From: Lysobacter sp.
GTDB taxonomy: Bacteria > Pseudomonadota > Gammaproteobacteria > Xanthomonadales > Xanthomonadaceae
Direction of reading: 5' to 3'
Assembly (NCBI GenBank): GCA_008015835.1
Contig: SSGH01000024.1
Span: forward strand, 1-64,000
DNA length: 64,000 nucleotides
This document shows positions 7,033-15,907 of the stretch, piece after piece (the first letter of the stretch is position 1; each line of letters opens with the position of its first letter). Both the position numbers and the translations under genes were made by a program. Under the pieces are notes generated by a model, which saw nothing but the letters and a program-made list of their open reading frames with translations, was not told the DNA's origin and ran no database searches.

Positions 7033-9387
7033 CGCGTTCGGGGAGGCTCCGCTCTCCACATCGTGCCGCGCGATCAGCAGCGCCAACACGAAATTGCCGA
7101 TCACTCCGAGCGTGACCGTGACGCCGATCGCGCGCAGCACCGGAATGCTGGAGAGCGCCAGCAAGAAAAACACCAGCAACGTCATCAAGCTGCAGACGAT
7201 CAGCGCGTGCAGGGTGCGCAGTTGATCGTCGAGATCGTCGCCCGCGTGCTCGAAGAACAAGGCGTAATCCAGGCCGAGCCCTGCGGCCAGAATCAGCGCT
7301 ACCAGATGGAACAGGGTCAGTTCCACGCCGAAGCCGCGCAGAACCGCCAGCACCAACAGCGTGGTCAACGCCATCGGCAGAAGCACGCGACGCACGCGCT
7401 GCGGGGAACGCAACGTTAACCACACCGTCGCCGCCAGCAGCAGCGCGGCCACCGCGAGCGCGGCCAGCACGCGTTCGCGATACGCGACGACGAGCGATTC
7501 CGATGCGGTTTTCAGATCGAGCAGTTCCACGCCTTCGCGCGCGGACGCGGGCAAGCGCGCGATCGCCTGCGCGACGCGTTCGGGCGCGCGCAGGCCGGTC
7601 ATCGACACCAGCGCCACCGCGCTGTCGTCGTGCTGCACCCACAGCCCGCCGATACGCGCGGCAAGCGGCGTGCCGTCGACATCGCGCGGCGTCAGCGGCG
7701 GCGCGGTGCGCGCGGTTTCGGCGTCGGCGAGAAACACGTCGAACGCGTCGCTGCGGAACGGCGTGGCCGCGACCGCGGCGTCGAGCGCGGCGCGCAGCGC
7801 GTCGGGTTTCGGAATGCGCGCTTGCCGCGCGCGCTGCGTCGCGGCGCTGGGCACGATGCGCGCGGCGCTGTCGTAACCGACCAAAGCGCCCTCGGCGACC
7901 AACGCATCCAACACCGGATGCAGCGCTTCGGTGCGGCGCAGCGCGGTTTCCGCATCCGTGCCGCGCACCGCGATCAACCAACGCACGTCGGGCGCGCCCA
8001 AGGCTTCGCGCAAATGCGCATCGCGCGCCAAAGCATCTTTCGGCACCGGGGTGAGTTTCGACAGATCGTTCTGCCACGCCGCGCCCGGCGCGAACGCGAC
8101 GACGCCGAGCGCGATAGCCGCCAACGCGCTCAACGCGAATCCATTCGGTCGCGGCAAACGCGCGACGCGTCGCCACAGCGCGGCCAAACGCGGCGATGCG
8201 GCGGGGTCGCGAGGTTCGGGATCGATCAATCCCGGCAACAGCAAACGCGTGGTCAACGCCGCGACACCGAGCCCAGCGATGGTGAACACCGCGAGTTGTC
8301 GCAAACCGTCCACGCCGGAAAACAAGAACGTGACGTAGGCGATGCAGGTCGAGGCCACGCCGGTGGCGAGCGTGGGCCAGATCGCGCGCGCATTCGCCCA
8401 CGGCGAGATGCCGGCGCGTTGATGGCTGAACAAATGGATCGGGTAATCCTGCACGACACCAATCAAGGTGAACCCGAACGCGACGGTGATGCCGTGCACG
8501 CCATCGAACAACAGCGCCACCGCGCCTAACCCCGCGAGTCCCGCGCTGGCGAGCGGCAACACGCCGAACAACGGCGTGCGCCAACTGCGGTACGCGATGA
8601 GCAACAACAGAATCAAACCGACGGTATCGACCGTGCCGATCCAACTCGCTTCGCGCTGTGTGCGTCCGCCGATCTCCACCGAAAACGCACCGGGGCCGGT
8701 GAGCGTCATCGTGGTCGCGGCATCGCCGCGCGCGGCGTCGAACGCGGCGCGTACCGCACCGACGGCGGACGCTTGCCCGGTCGGATCGAAACCGGCCGCT
8801 TTGGTTTCGATCGCGAGCAAAGCTTCGCGGCCGCTCGGGTCGAACCACACCTCATGCAAGCGCTGCGGCGCGTTCGCGGGCATCCACGTTTCGGCGACGC
8901 GCAGCGTTTCCAGCGTGGGGTCGGAGGGCAGCAGCGGTTCTAGCAAGGCCGCGGCGGGCGAGCCTAAATCCTGCACGCGTGTTTGCAACTCCTCGGTCAG
9001 CGTCGCGACATCGAAACGCGACGCGTCCATCGCGGGCGACAGCAGATAGCGATACGGGCGCAGGCGTTCGGGAATCGCGTCGAGGCCGTCGCCCGCGCCG
9101 TTGGCGACCAGACCGAAGCGCGGATCGTTCGCGAGCGCGGCGGCGACCGCCTGCGATTGCAGCGCCAGCGTTTCGGCATCGGCGCCTTGGATCGACATCA
9201 GCAACAAACGCGAACCCGGGCCTTCGCCGAGTTCGTCCAGCAACAGTGTCTGCGCAGGCGTTTCCGCGACGGGCATGAACTTGCGCAGGTCGCCGCTCAT
9301 CTGCAGACGTCCGCCGATCGCCCAACCCGCGCCGATCAGCACCGACAGCCACAGCAGCGCGAGCGCGAGCCGCATCGCGGGCTTCAT
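7000..9387 (-). CDS. MMPL/RND-type exporter of aryl-polyene cluster
   Basis: A 795-residue inner-membrane transporter with a duplicated architecture. It has an N-terminal membrane segment (ALALLWLSVLIGAGWAI), a large periplasmic loop, a five-helix bundle (around VDTVGLILLLLIAY), a second loop and a second bundle (VALILAAGLGLDYALFFEH, LLVFFLLALSSIPVLRA). It probably moves the aryl-polyene lipid out of the inner membrane, handing over to the LolA-like carrier encoded immediately upstream. Charged residues in the LGLDYALFFEHAGDD segment are typical of proton-coupled MMPL proteins. The last ten or so codons (GAPEGATAP-stop) lie inside a REP hairpin, so the native C-terminus has been replaced or extended by repeat DNA. 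Confidence 0.88.
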   Translation of the reverse strand: MKPAMRLALALLWLSVLIGAGWAIGGRLQMSGDLRKFMPVAETPAQTLLLDELGEGPGSRLLLMSIQGADAETLALQSQAVAAALANDPRFGLVANGAGDGLDAIPERLRPYRYLLSPAMDASRFDVATLTEELQTRVQDLGSPAAALLEPLLPSDPTLETLRVAETWMPANAPQRLHEVWFDPSGREALLAIETKAAGFDPTGQASAVGAVRAAFDAARGDAATTMTLTGPGAFSVEIGGRTQREASWIGTVDTVGLILLLLIAYRSWRTPLFGVLPLASAGLAGLGAVALLFDGVHGITVAFGFTLIGVVQDYPIHLFSHQRAGISPWANARAIWPTLATGVASTCIAYVTFLFSGVDGLRQLAVFTIAGLGVAALTTRLLLPGLIDPEPRDPAASPRLAALWRRVARLPRPNGFALSALAAIALGVVAFAPGAAWQNDLSKLTPVPKDALARDAHLREALGAPDVRWLIAVRGTDAETALRRTEALHPVLDALVAEGALVGYDSAARIVPSAATQRARQARIPKPDALRAALDAAVAATPFRSDAFDVFLADAETARTAPPLTPRDVDGTPLAARIGGLWVQHDDSAVALVSMTGLRAPERVAQAIARLPASAREGVELLDLKTASESLVVAYRERVLAALAVAALLLAATVWLTLRSPQRVRRVLLPMALTTLLVLAVLRGFGVELTLFHLVALILAAGLGLDYALFFEHAGDDLDDQLRTLHALIVCSLMTLLVFFLLALSSIPVLRAIGVTVTLGVIGNFVLALLIARHDVESGASPNAVGAPEGATAP

Positions 9388-9433
9388 GCGCGACGCGCCA
9401 TCGTCGAATCGCCGCCGCGCGAATGCGTTCGCG

Positions 9434-10156
9434 TCATCGTTTCGCCCCCGCGCGGCAGAGCGTCTCCAGCGCGTTCGCGTCGCTTTGCGGTGTCGCCGCG
9501 AGCGCGGCGCTGGCCAGCAGGGTGCGCTGCAGCGGGCCTTTCGTCGGTTGGGTTTCGATGCAGCGCAATTCCGCGCCTTGGCCGTACAGCGCGATGCTGC
9601 GCACGCGCACGGCGAGGGCGGCGTCTTTCGGCGCGAGCGTCAGCGTCCAGCGCTGCGCGGTGCCCGCGGGCGTCAGCCGATACGCGCGTTCCAAACCGGC
9701 GCGATCGCCGGCCAACAGCGCGCCGAAACTGCTCTGCAGACTCGCCAATTCCGGCACGCGCGACAGCGAAAACGTGCGCGGCGCTTTGCCGTCGCGCGCG
9801 ATGGTGGCTTGCCCGGCGCCGGCGCCCGACGACACGATCGTGGTGGTTTCCTTGTATGGCGCGCGCACGTCGCGCACCAAGGTGCGTTCGTCGGGCCGGC
9901 GATATTCGCCCGACAAGCGCAGCGGTTGTTTCAGCATCGCCGAGGCGCGCAGTTCGACGAACGCGGTGCGCATCGGCGCGGGACGCGCCAGCGCGCGCAG
10001 GATCCAGTCGCTGCCGAACGTTTGCGCAGCGGCGGGCGCGACGGTGGACTTCGCGCCCGCCGTCTGCGCGCGCGCTTCAAGCGCGATCGACGGAGCCGAC
10101 GTCAGCAGGCTCAGCGTCGCGACGAGCAGCGGGGTCGGTATGCGGCGCATCGGCAT
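9434..10156 (-). CDS. LolA-like outer-membrane lipid carrier
   Basis: A 240-residue exported protein. An N-terminal signal sequence (RRIPTPLLVATLSLLTSAPS) is followed by a LolA-type fold with conserved-looking segments LRASAMLKQPLRLSGEYRR and TTTIVSSGAG. In aryl-polyene clusters a LolA relative is thought to ferry the lipid-linked pigment across the periplasm. The pairing with the MMPL exporter (46 nt downstream) supports that. The upstream acyltransferase gene ends at 10077, so the two coding regions overlap by 80 nt in different frames. The ATGs at 10156 and 10150 are the only starts that keep the full signal peptide. Confidence 0.8.
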   Translation of the reverse strand: MPMRRIPTPLLVATLSLLTSAPSIALEARAQTAGAKSTVAPAAAQTFGSDWILRALARPAPMRTAFVELRASAMLKQPLRLSGEYRRPDERTLVRDVRAPYKETTTIVSSGAGAGQATIARDGKAPRTFSLSRVPELASLQSSFGALLAGDRAGLERAYRLTPAGTAQRWTLTLAPKDAALAVRVRSIALYGQGAELRCIETQPTKGPLQRTLLASAALAATPQSDANALETLCRAGAKR

Positions 10157-11075
10157 GTCCTCGGGCGGCGTCTTCCCAGACGTTGTAGAAGTTGAACCAG
10201 TTGTAGGGGGCGCTGCGGGCGACGGCTTCGAGACGCGCGACGTAGTTCCGCACCAATTCGGCGAGGCGCGCGCCGCGCTGCGCGCGCGGCACGTCGAGCG
10301 CGTCGCAGAAATGCTCGAAGCGCAGATCGTAACGGCGACCGCCGCGATACAGGCCGAACGCCAGCGTGATCGGCGCTTTCAGGGCCATCGCGATCGACCA
10401 TGGCGCGGTGGGGAACGCCGCAGGGCGGCCGAAGAACGGCGCAGAGAGCGTCGGCGCGCCGGGCTGCGCGCGATCGACCAACAGCGCGACCAACGCGCCT
10501 TGTTGCACCGCTTCTTGGATCGCCAGCATCAGCGCGGGGCCGTCTTGCCCGGCGTCGATCACGGTCGCCGCGACCTCGGGATTCAGCGCTTCGAGCAACT
10601 GCGTCACCGCCGGGTTGTGGGCGCGATCGAGCACGACGCGGATGGTGTATTCGGGCCGTTTGCGCGCCAGCACGCGCAGCACTTCGAAACTGCCCAGGTG
10701 CGAACCGAACAGCAGCATGCCCTTGCCGGTATCGAGATGGCGATGCAGCACGTCGAGCCCGGTCACGTCCACGTCGAAGCGGCGCGCCATGCGTTCGGGG
10801 CCGTCGCCGGGCAGGAACACGCGGTCGAGAATGGTCGACGCGAATGTGTGGATGTGCTTGGCGACATCCCACAGCGTCGCCGGCCGGCCGAGCGCGCGAT
10901 CGAGCCACTGCCGCGAGGCGAGGCGCTCCGGGCCGCGACGGATCAGGAAATACAGGGTGATCGGGTACAGCAGCAGGCGCGACACCGCGCGTCCGCCGTA
11001 GCGGCCGATCGAGCGGATCAGCCACAGCGCGAACAGCCCGCCGCCTTCCGGCCGCTGTTTCCAATCGGTGCTCAT
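10077..11075 (-). CDS. LpxL/HtrB-like acyltransferase of aryl-polyene cluster
   Basis: A 332-residue membrane-associated acyltransferase of the lysophospholipid/lipid A acyltransferase superfamily. The motif FGSHLGSFEVLR carries the H(x4)E-type catalytic pair. Later segments IRVVLDRAHNP and VALLVDRAQPG fit the family. In aryl-polyene clusters this enzyme links the polyene to a glycerolipid-like anchor; in E. coli the equivalent domain is fused to a GT2 domain. The ATG at 11075 overlaps the stop of the upstream hotdog gene (ATGA). The C-terminal ~27 residues, hydrophilic and rich in Ala/Asp, are read through the start region of the LolA-like gene. Confidence 0.85.
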   Translation of the reverse strand: MSTDWKQRPEGGGLFALWLIRSIGRYGGRAVSRLLLYPITLYFLIRRGPERLASRQWLDRALGRPATLWDVAKHIHTFASTILDRVFLPGDGPERMARRFDVDVTGLDVLHRHLDTGKGMLLFGSHLGSFEVLRVLARKRPEYTIRVVLDRAHNPAVTQLLEALNPEVAATVIDAGQDGPALMLAIQEAVQQGALVALLVDRAQPGAPTLSAPFFGRPAAFPTAPWSIAMALKAPITLAFGLYRGGRRYDLRFEHFCDALDVPRAQRGARLAELVRNYVARLEAVARSAPYNWFNFYNVWEDAARGHADAPHTDPAARRDAEPADVGSVDRA

Positions 11076-11446
11076 GCGGCGGCGGCGTCCGCCAGCGCCT
11101 GGGTCTCGCCGGTCGCGAGCAGCGCGCCGTCGGCCTCGCGCAGCACGCGGAACCGCCAGCGCGGCGCGGCGTCGGGCGACGACAGGCGCTCCAGCTCGAT
11201 GCGCGCGGCCTGCGCCGGCAGCAGCGGCTGCACGAATTTCACCTGCGGCAAGCGCAGCATGGGCGAAGGCGGGGCGGCGGCTACAAGATCGGCGGCAGGA
11301 CCCGCTTCCGCCGCTTCGATCGCCGCGAAGACGCGGTCCAGCATCACCACGCCCGGCACCACCGGGCGACCGGGGAAATGTCCGGGCAAGCAGGGGTGAT
11401 CGGCGGGGATCGCGAAGCGAAGCGGGTCGGGCGCGGCGTGGGTCAT
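11072..11446 (-). CDS. ApeI-type hotdog dehydratase
   Basis: A 124-residue hotdog protein with the FabZ/ApeI signature HPCLPGHFPGRPVVPGVV near the N-terminus. It would dehydrate 3-hydroxyacyl-ACP together with the ApeP-type partner at 6519-6947. The ATG at 11446 is preferred over the upstream in-frame ATG at 11497 because homology begins at the downstream one. The upstream residues would be read from the 100-nt spacer. It overlaps the acyltransferase gene by 4 nt. In some annotations this family is called a thioesterase or acyl-CoA synthase subunit; the operon context favours dehydratase. Confidence 0.82.
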   Translation of the reverse strand: MTHAAPDPLRFAIPADHPCLPGHFPGRPVVPGVVMLDRVFAAIEAAEAGPAADLVAAAPPSPMLRLPQVKFVQPLLPAQAARIELERLSSPDAAPRWRFRVLREADGALLATGETQALADAAAA

Positions 11447-11546
11447 CAGCGGAACAGGGTACCGCGCGGGGGAAACTCGGAACAATTCGCGGAACAATTC
11501 GGGGCATCCCCGAACGACGACGCGACGGGTCCGGCGGAGGCGTCGA

Positions 11547-12257
11547 TCAGCGGAACAGGTCGCGCCAGAACCCCGGCCCCAACGCCGCGAGACGCCGTAA
11601 GAATTCGGCGAAATTGCGGTATGGCCGCTGCGGGAAGACGCGCTTGCGCCAGTGGTACTCGATCGCCATCGCGGCGCCGACCACCCCGTAATTCAGCACA
11701 TTGGCGAACAGCGACCACTGCGCGCGGGTGACCGCGACCGGCGCATCGACGCCGAGCCGCGCGAGCACGCCGTCGGGCACGGCGATCAGGGCGAGGCTGA
11801 GATTCGCCAGCGCCAGCGCCGCCAGCAGTGCGGCCCAAAACCCGGTCAGGCGACGCGTGTAGCGGTGGTGCCGGGGGCTCAGCTCCTCCAGCGTCTGCGC
11901 GTAAACACCGGCCACGATGCGGGTGATCACCGGCGTGCGCCCGGCGCGCAGGCTGCGCGCGAACCACCAGGCCAGCAGGCCGACGAAAGCGGCCGGCACC
12001 AGCAGCAAGGGCAACAGGATCAGGTCGGTCGCCGCCAATCCGGCGATCGCCGCGAGGCACAGCCCCGCCGCGCACCACGCCCCCAGCCGCGGCGCGCACA
12101 GGCCGTCGATCCACACCACCACCACCAAATCGACCAACGCGGCCGCGGCCCACGCGGGCGACGACGTGGTACCGGCCACATGCGCCAGCGGCAGATACGC
12201 CAGCAGCGAACCCCACCGCAGCGCGGCGGCCCACCGCGGCGCGCCCGAGGCGGTCAC
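11547..12257 (-). CDS. Polytopic membrane protein of aryl-polyene cluster (ApeG/COG4648-like)
   Basis: A 236-residue integral membrane protein with about six hydrophobic segments, for example LGAWCAAGLCLAAIAGLAAT and FWAALLAALALANLSLALI. It ends in a cytoplasmic basic tail (HWRKRVFPQRPYRNF). Proteins of this type sit next to the ACP and acyl-ACP synthetase genes in aryl-polyene clusters. Their biochemical role is not established as far as I know. It starts with GTG at 12257, overlapping the TGA of the ACP gene (GTGA), which strongly supports that start. A 100-nt non-coding spacer follows, bounded by a short direct repeat (see findings). Confidence 0.78.
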   Translation of the reverse strand: MTASGAPRWAAALRWGSLLAYLPLAHVAGTTSSPAWAAAALVDLVVVVWIDGLCAPRLGAWCAAGLCLAAIAGLAATDLILLPLLLVPAAFVGLLAWWFARSLRAGRTPVITRIVAGVYAQTLEELSPRHHRYTRRLTGFWAALLAALALANLSLALIAVPDGVLARLGVDAPVAVTRAQWSLFANVLNYGVVGAAMAIEYHWRKRVFPQRPYRNFAEFLRRLAALGPGFWRDLFR

Positions 12258-12523
12258 GCGGTTTTGTGCTGCTCGACGTGCGCGGACAGCGCGCGCAGCG
12301 ACGCGAAGATGCGGCGATTGTCTTCGTTGTCGGAACGCAGTTGGAAGCCGTAGCGCTTGCTGATCGCCAGCGACAATTCCAGCGCGTCGATCGAATCCAG
12401 ACCCAGGCCGGCGCCGAACAGCGGTGCGTCGGGATCGATCTCGGCGGGCGCGACGCCATCCAAGTTCAGGCTCTCGACGAGCAGTTCCGCCAGAGCGAGT
12501 TCGGCGGGCGTAAGTGAGGACAT
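12254..12523 (-). CDS. Acyl carrier protein of aryl-polyene cluster
   Basis: An 89-residue acidic carrier protein. The phosphopantetheine attachment serine lies in GLDSIDALELSLAI, the classic DSL-type motif with Ile in place of Leu, at residue ~44. It would carry the aryl starter and the growing polyene. It is the first gene of the minus-strand pigment operon. The divergent flavoprotein gene begins about 150 nt away, so the promoters for both directions should lie in 12524-12675. Only one ACP is visible in the window, whereas aryl-polyene clusters usually have two. Confidence 0.93.
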   Translation of the reverse strand: MSSLTPAELALAELLVESLNLDGVAPAEIDPDAPLFGAGLGLDSIDALELSLAISKRYGFQLRSDNEDNRRIFASLRALSAHVEQHKTA

Positions 12524-12675
12524 AGGGAGAATCCGAGAAAGCGAAGCGGAAGACGGCGGGAAACCACTGGACGCCCGGCGCGTGCGCAGCGCGCATCGAG
12601 CGGCCGAATCGAACGGGCCGGCGCGGGCGGCGGGCCGCGTATCGTTGGGACGGCGGCGCCGGGCCGCGCGGTATC

Positions 12676-14229
12676 ATGCCAGCCCGAGCGATGAACCAGA
12701 AGAGTGCGAGGTTGGCTTTGGCTCCACAGTCGAGCGCCGACGGCGTCGAACGCGGTCCGACGAACGCCGCAACGGGCGCCGCGGGTGCGGTCGTCGATTG
12801 CGACGTGTTGGTGATCGGCGGCGGCCCCGCCGGCGCCACCGCGGCCACGCTGCTGGCCCGACGCGGCTGGCGCGTGCTGTGCCTGGAAAAATCCCGGCAT
12901 CCGCGGTTCCACATCGGCGAATCGCTGCTGCCGATGAATCTGCCGATTCTCGAACGCCTGGGCGTGTTGGCGGCGGTGGACGCGATCGGCGTGCGCAAGA
13001 CCGGCGCGGATTTCCCCAAACCCGGCGGCGACGGCGCGACCAACGTCTTTCGCTTCGAGCGCGCGCTGTACGCGAGCCCGGGCCACGCCTACCAAGTGCG
13101 CCGCGACGAATTCGACGCGCTGCTGTTCGACAACGCGCGCGCGGCCGGCGCGGATGCGCGCGACGGCGTCGCGGTGACCGGCGTGGCCTTCGGCGCCGAC
13201 GACCGCCCGACCGTCGCCTACGCCCGCGACGACGCCGGCCGCGCGTTCGAAATCCGCATGCGCCATCTGATCGACGCCAGCGGCCGCGACACCTTTCTGG
13301 GCAATCGCCTGAAGACCAAGCGCAAACTCGACCGGCATCAATCGGCGGCGCTGTTCAGCCATTACCGCGGCGTCGAACGCCGACCCGGCGAGGACGCCGG
13401 CAACATCACCATCGAACGCTTCGAGCACGGCTGGGTGTGGTTGATCCCGCTGCGCGACGACGTGATGAGCGTGGGCGCGGTGTGTTCGCCGGAGTACCTC
13501 AAACAGCGCCGCGGCGACGGCGCGGAGTTTCTCGAACGCACGCTGGACCGCATTCCCACGGTGCGCGCGCGCATGCGCGGCGCGACGCGGGTCGCGCCGG
13601 TGCACGCCACCGGCAATTACTCGTATCGCAACGCGCGCATGAGCGGACCGGGCTGGACGATGGTCGGCGACGCCTACGCCTTCATCGACCCGGTGTTTTC
13701 CTCCGGCGTGTATCTGGCGATGCACGGCGCCGAGCGCGCGGCCGAGGTGGTCGACGCCGCGCTGCGCGAGCCGGCGCGAGAAGCGCGGCTGCAGCGCGCG
13801 CTGCGCAAAGAGCTCGATAAAGGCCTCGCCGAGTTCTCCTGGTTCATTTATCGCTTCACCGGCCCGGTGATGCGGCAGTTGTTCTCCAACCCGCGGAACG
13901 CGCTGCAGATCGAACAGGCGGTGATCTCGATGCTGGCCGGCGATGTCTACGCGCATCCCGGCGTGACCCGGCGGCTGCGGCTGTTCCGGGCGATTTACGC
14001 GCTGACCGCGCTGGGCATGGCGCGCACCGCCTGGCGCGACCGCTGGCGCCGAACGCGCCGGCCCGCAGTCGAATTCGGCGGCGATACCCTGCAAACGGAC
14101 GGCAGCGCCGACGAGGCGACGAACGTCGCCCGCGCGGCGGCGGTCGGCCCGTCCGGCGATCTCATGGAAGCGACGACCGGGACGCCCGGCGGGGTAAAAT
14201 CGCCGGCCGAGCCTTTGGAACACGCATGA
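12676..14229 (+). CDS. Second FAD-dependent halogenase-like oxidoreductase
   Basis: A 517-residue flavoprotein. The FAD fold starts at residue ~43 (VLVIGGGPAGATAATLL), FHIGESLLPMN follows, and the halogenase-type WxWxIP motif appears as GWVWLIPL. A lysine in GVRKTGADFPKPG could correspond to the catalytic Lys. The family also includes geranylgeranyl-reductase-like and ring-hydroxylating enzymes, so halogenation is only one option. The N-terminal ~40 residues are low-complexity; ATG 12691 is an alternative start. The C-terminal ~60 residues are also low-complexity and Ala-rich. Its stop overlaps the start of the chorismatase gene (ATGA), tying it to aromatic starter supply. Confidence 0.8.
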   Translation: MPARAMNQKSARLALAPQSSADGVERGPTNAATGAAGAVVDCDVLVIGGGPAGATAATLLARRGWRVLCLEKSRHPRFHIGESLLPMNLPILERLGVLAAVDAIGVRKTGADFPKPGGDGATNVFRFERALYASPGHAYQVRRDEFDALLFDNARAAGADARDGVAVTGVAFGADDRPTVAYARDDAGRAFEIRMRHLIDASGRDTFLGNRLKTKRKLDRHQSAALFSHYRGVERRPGEDAGNITIERFEHGWVWLIPLRDDVMSVGAVCSPEYLKQRRGDGAEFLERTLDRIPTVRARMRGATRVAPVHATGNYSYRNARMSGPGWTMVGDAYAFIDPVFSSGVYLAMHGAERAAEVVDAALREPAREARLQRALRKELDKGLAEFSWFIYRFTGPVMRQLFSNPRNALQIEQAVISMLAGDVYAHPGVTRRLRLFRAIYALTALGMARTAWRDRWRRTRRPAVEFGGDTLQTDGSADEATNVARAAAVGPSGDLMEATTGTPGGVKSPAEPLEHA

Positions 14230-15242
14230 GCGCAGCGATCCGTCCCGACGCGTCCGACGCCCCCGCGCTGTCGGTGGATTACGTGCGCGGCGACGACCCG
14301 GCGGCGTTGCTCACCGACGACACCCTGGCCCTGTTCGGCTTCGGCGACGCCGCGCCGGCGAGCGACGACCCGCGCTATCTGCGGGTGCCGCTGCAGCCCT
14401 ACGGGGAGACCCGGTTCGAACGCTGGCGCACGCAGAGCCCTGTGCGCACCGGCCGCGACGGCGAGCTTCGCTGGGCCAGCGACGGGCGCCTGACCTTCGG
14501 CGCGATCGAGATCGACGAGGCCCCCGGCCCGCATCCCGATCACAGCGACATCTGCGACGCCTCCGAGCGCGCCTACGCAGCGTTGGTGCGGTTCCAAACC
14601 GGCCATCCCACCCCGCATCTGCTGCGGGTGTGGAATTACCTCGACGCCATCACCCAGGGCGACGGCGACGCCGAGCGCTATCGGCAATTCTGCGTAGGCC
14701 GCGCCCGCGGCCTGGGCCGGTTCGACCCGCGCGGCCTGCCCGCCGCCACCGCGATCGGCCGCTGCGACGGCCGCCGCACCCTGCAGGTGTACTGGCTCGG
14801 CGCCGACCGCCGCGGCACGCCGGTGGAAAATCCGCGGCAAGTCAGCGCCTACCGCTACCCGCGCGAATACGGTCCGCAGCCGCCCAGCTTCGCCCGCGCG
14901 ATGCTGCCGCCGCCGGGCAGCCGCATGCCGCTGCTGCTGTCGGGCACCGCGAGCGTGGTCGGCCACGCCTCGCAGCACGTCGGCGAATTGCTGGCGCAGT
15001 TGGGCGAAACCTTCGCCAACTTCGACGCGCTGTTGACCGAAGCGCGCCGTCTCGCGCCGAGCTTGCCCGCGCAATTCGGCGCGGGCACGCGCCTGAAGGT
15101 CTACGTGCGCGACGCCGAGGACCTGCCGGTGCTCGCGCAGGCCTTGGACGCGCGCTTCGGCGACAGCGTGCCGCGCGTGCTGCTGCACGCCGCGATCTGC
15201 CGTCGCGAATTGGCGGTGGAGATCGACGGCGTTCACGGCTGA
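14226..15242 (+). CDS. xanB2: Chorismatase / hydroxybenzoate synthase XanB2
   Basis: A 338-residue protein of the FkbO/Hyg5 chorismatase family. XanB2 in Xanthomonas converts chorismate to 3-hydroxybenzoate, the xanthomonadin starter, and 4-hydroxybenzoate, a ubiquinone precursor. Recognisable segments are the LLRVWNYLDAITQGDGDAER region, VYWLGADRRGTPVENPRQVS, and the C-terminal GTASVVGHASQH, characteristic of this family. It overlaps the upstream flavoprotein by 4 nt. Placement at the edge of the aryl-polyene cluster is what identifies the pigment as xanthomonadin-like. The product ratio cannot be read from sequence. Confidence 0.9.
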   Translation: MSAAIRPDASDAPALSVDYVRGDDPAALLTDDTLALFGFGDAAPASDDPRYLRVPLQPYGETRFERWRTQSPVRTGRDGELRWASDGRLTFGAIEIDEAPGPHPDHSDICDASERAYAALVRFQTGHPTPHLLRVWNYLDAITQGDGDAERYRQFCVGRARGLGRFDPRGLPAATAIGRCDGRRTLQVYWLGADRRGTPVENPRQVSAYRYPREYGPQPPSFARAMLPPPGSRMPLLLSGTASVVGHASQHVGELLAQLGETFANFDALLTEARRLAPSLPAQFGAGTRLKVYVRDAEDLPVLAQALDARFGDSVPRVLLHAAICRRELAVEIDGVHG

Positions 15243-15250
15243 ACCCGCGA

Positions 15251-15772
15251 ATGAACGGCTCGCCCACGGACGCGCGCGAGATCGACTCCCCGTATCGGCC
15301 GCCGCAGGCCGCGATCGAGGGGGCCCACGACAGCGCGATCGGCAGCGGCAGCGAAGACGCCCGCGCGGCCCGACGTTTGACCTGGTGGCGATGGGGCTTG
15401 TGGAGTCTCTTGGCCATCGCCGCGCTGGCCCGCCTCGGCGTGATCGCGAAATCCACCGTCTTCGACGGCCAAGCCCTGACCTTCGCCTTCGCGATCCGGG
15501 ATCTGCTGCCGGCGCTTCTGGCGTTGACGGCCGCCAGTTTGATTTTGATTCGACCCGCCGCGACGTTTCTGTTCGGCATGCTCTTCTATCTGATGGGATC
15601 GGTCACTTATCTGGGCCCGGAAGGCATGTGGCCGACCCGGTCGTTTTCGCGGTTCGGCTTCGATCTCGCGCTCGACGAGACCCGCACCCTGCATGTCAAC
15701 GCGATGTCGCTGCTGCTGTTCTGCGCTTGCGTCGTGGCCTTCGTCGAAACGCGCCGGGACGAACGGCGATGA
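15251..15772 (+). CDS. Hypothetical membrane protein
   Basis: A 173-residue protein, unknown to me. The soluble N-terminal ~45 residues are followed by about four hydrophobic segments (WGLWSLLAIAALARLGVIA, LLPALLALTAASLILI, FLFGMLFYLMGSVTYLG, MSLLLFCACVVAFVE). It starts 8 nt after the xanB2 stop and is probably co-transcribed with it. It has no motif linking it to pigment chemistry. Confidence 0.65.
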   Translation: MNGSPTDAREIDSPYRPPQAAIEGAHDSAIGSGSEDARAARRLTWWRWGLWSLLAIAALARLGVIAKSTVFDGQALTFAFAIRDLLPALLALTAASLILIRPAATFLFGMLFYLMGSVTYLGPEGMWPTRSFSRFGFDLALDETRTLHVNAMSLLLFCACVVAFVETRRDERR

Positions 15773-15907
15773 TTCGACGGCGTTCGCGCGTTCCTCGCGA
15801 ATTCGCGGGCGCGACGGGTGTCGAAGGTCATCCTTGAACGCGCGTCGACGCCCCGCATCTAGCGTTCCGTCGGCGCGCGTTCCCGCGCCTATTCCGAGGA
15901 CACGGCC

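Noticed and set aside
15773-15907. Possible additional small gene between the two membrane-protein genes
   Set aside because: Short frames here lack start context and protein-like composition.
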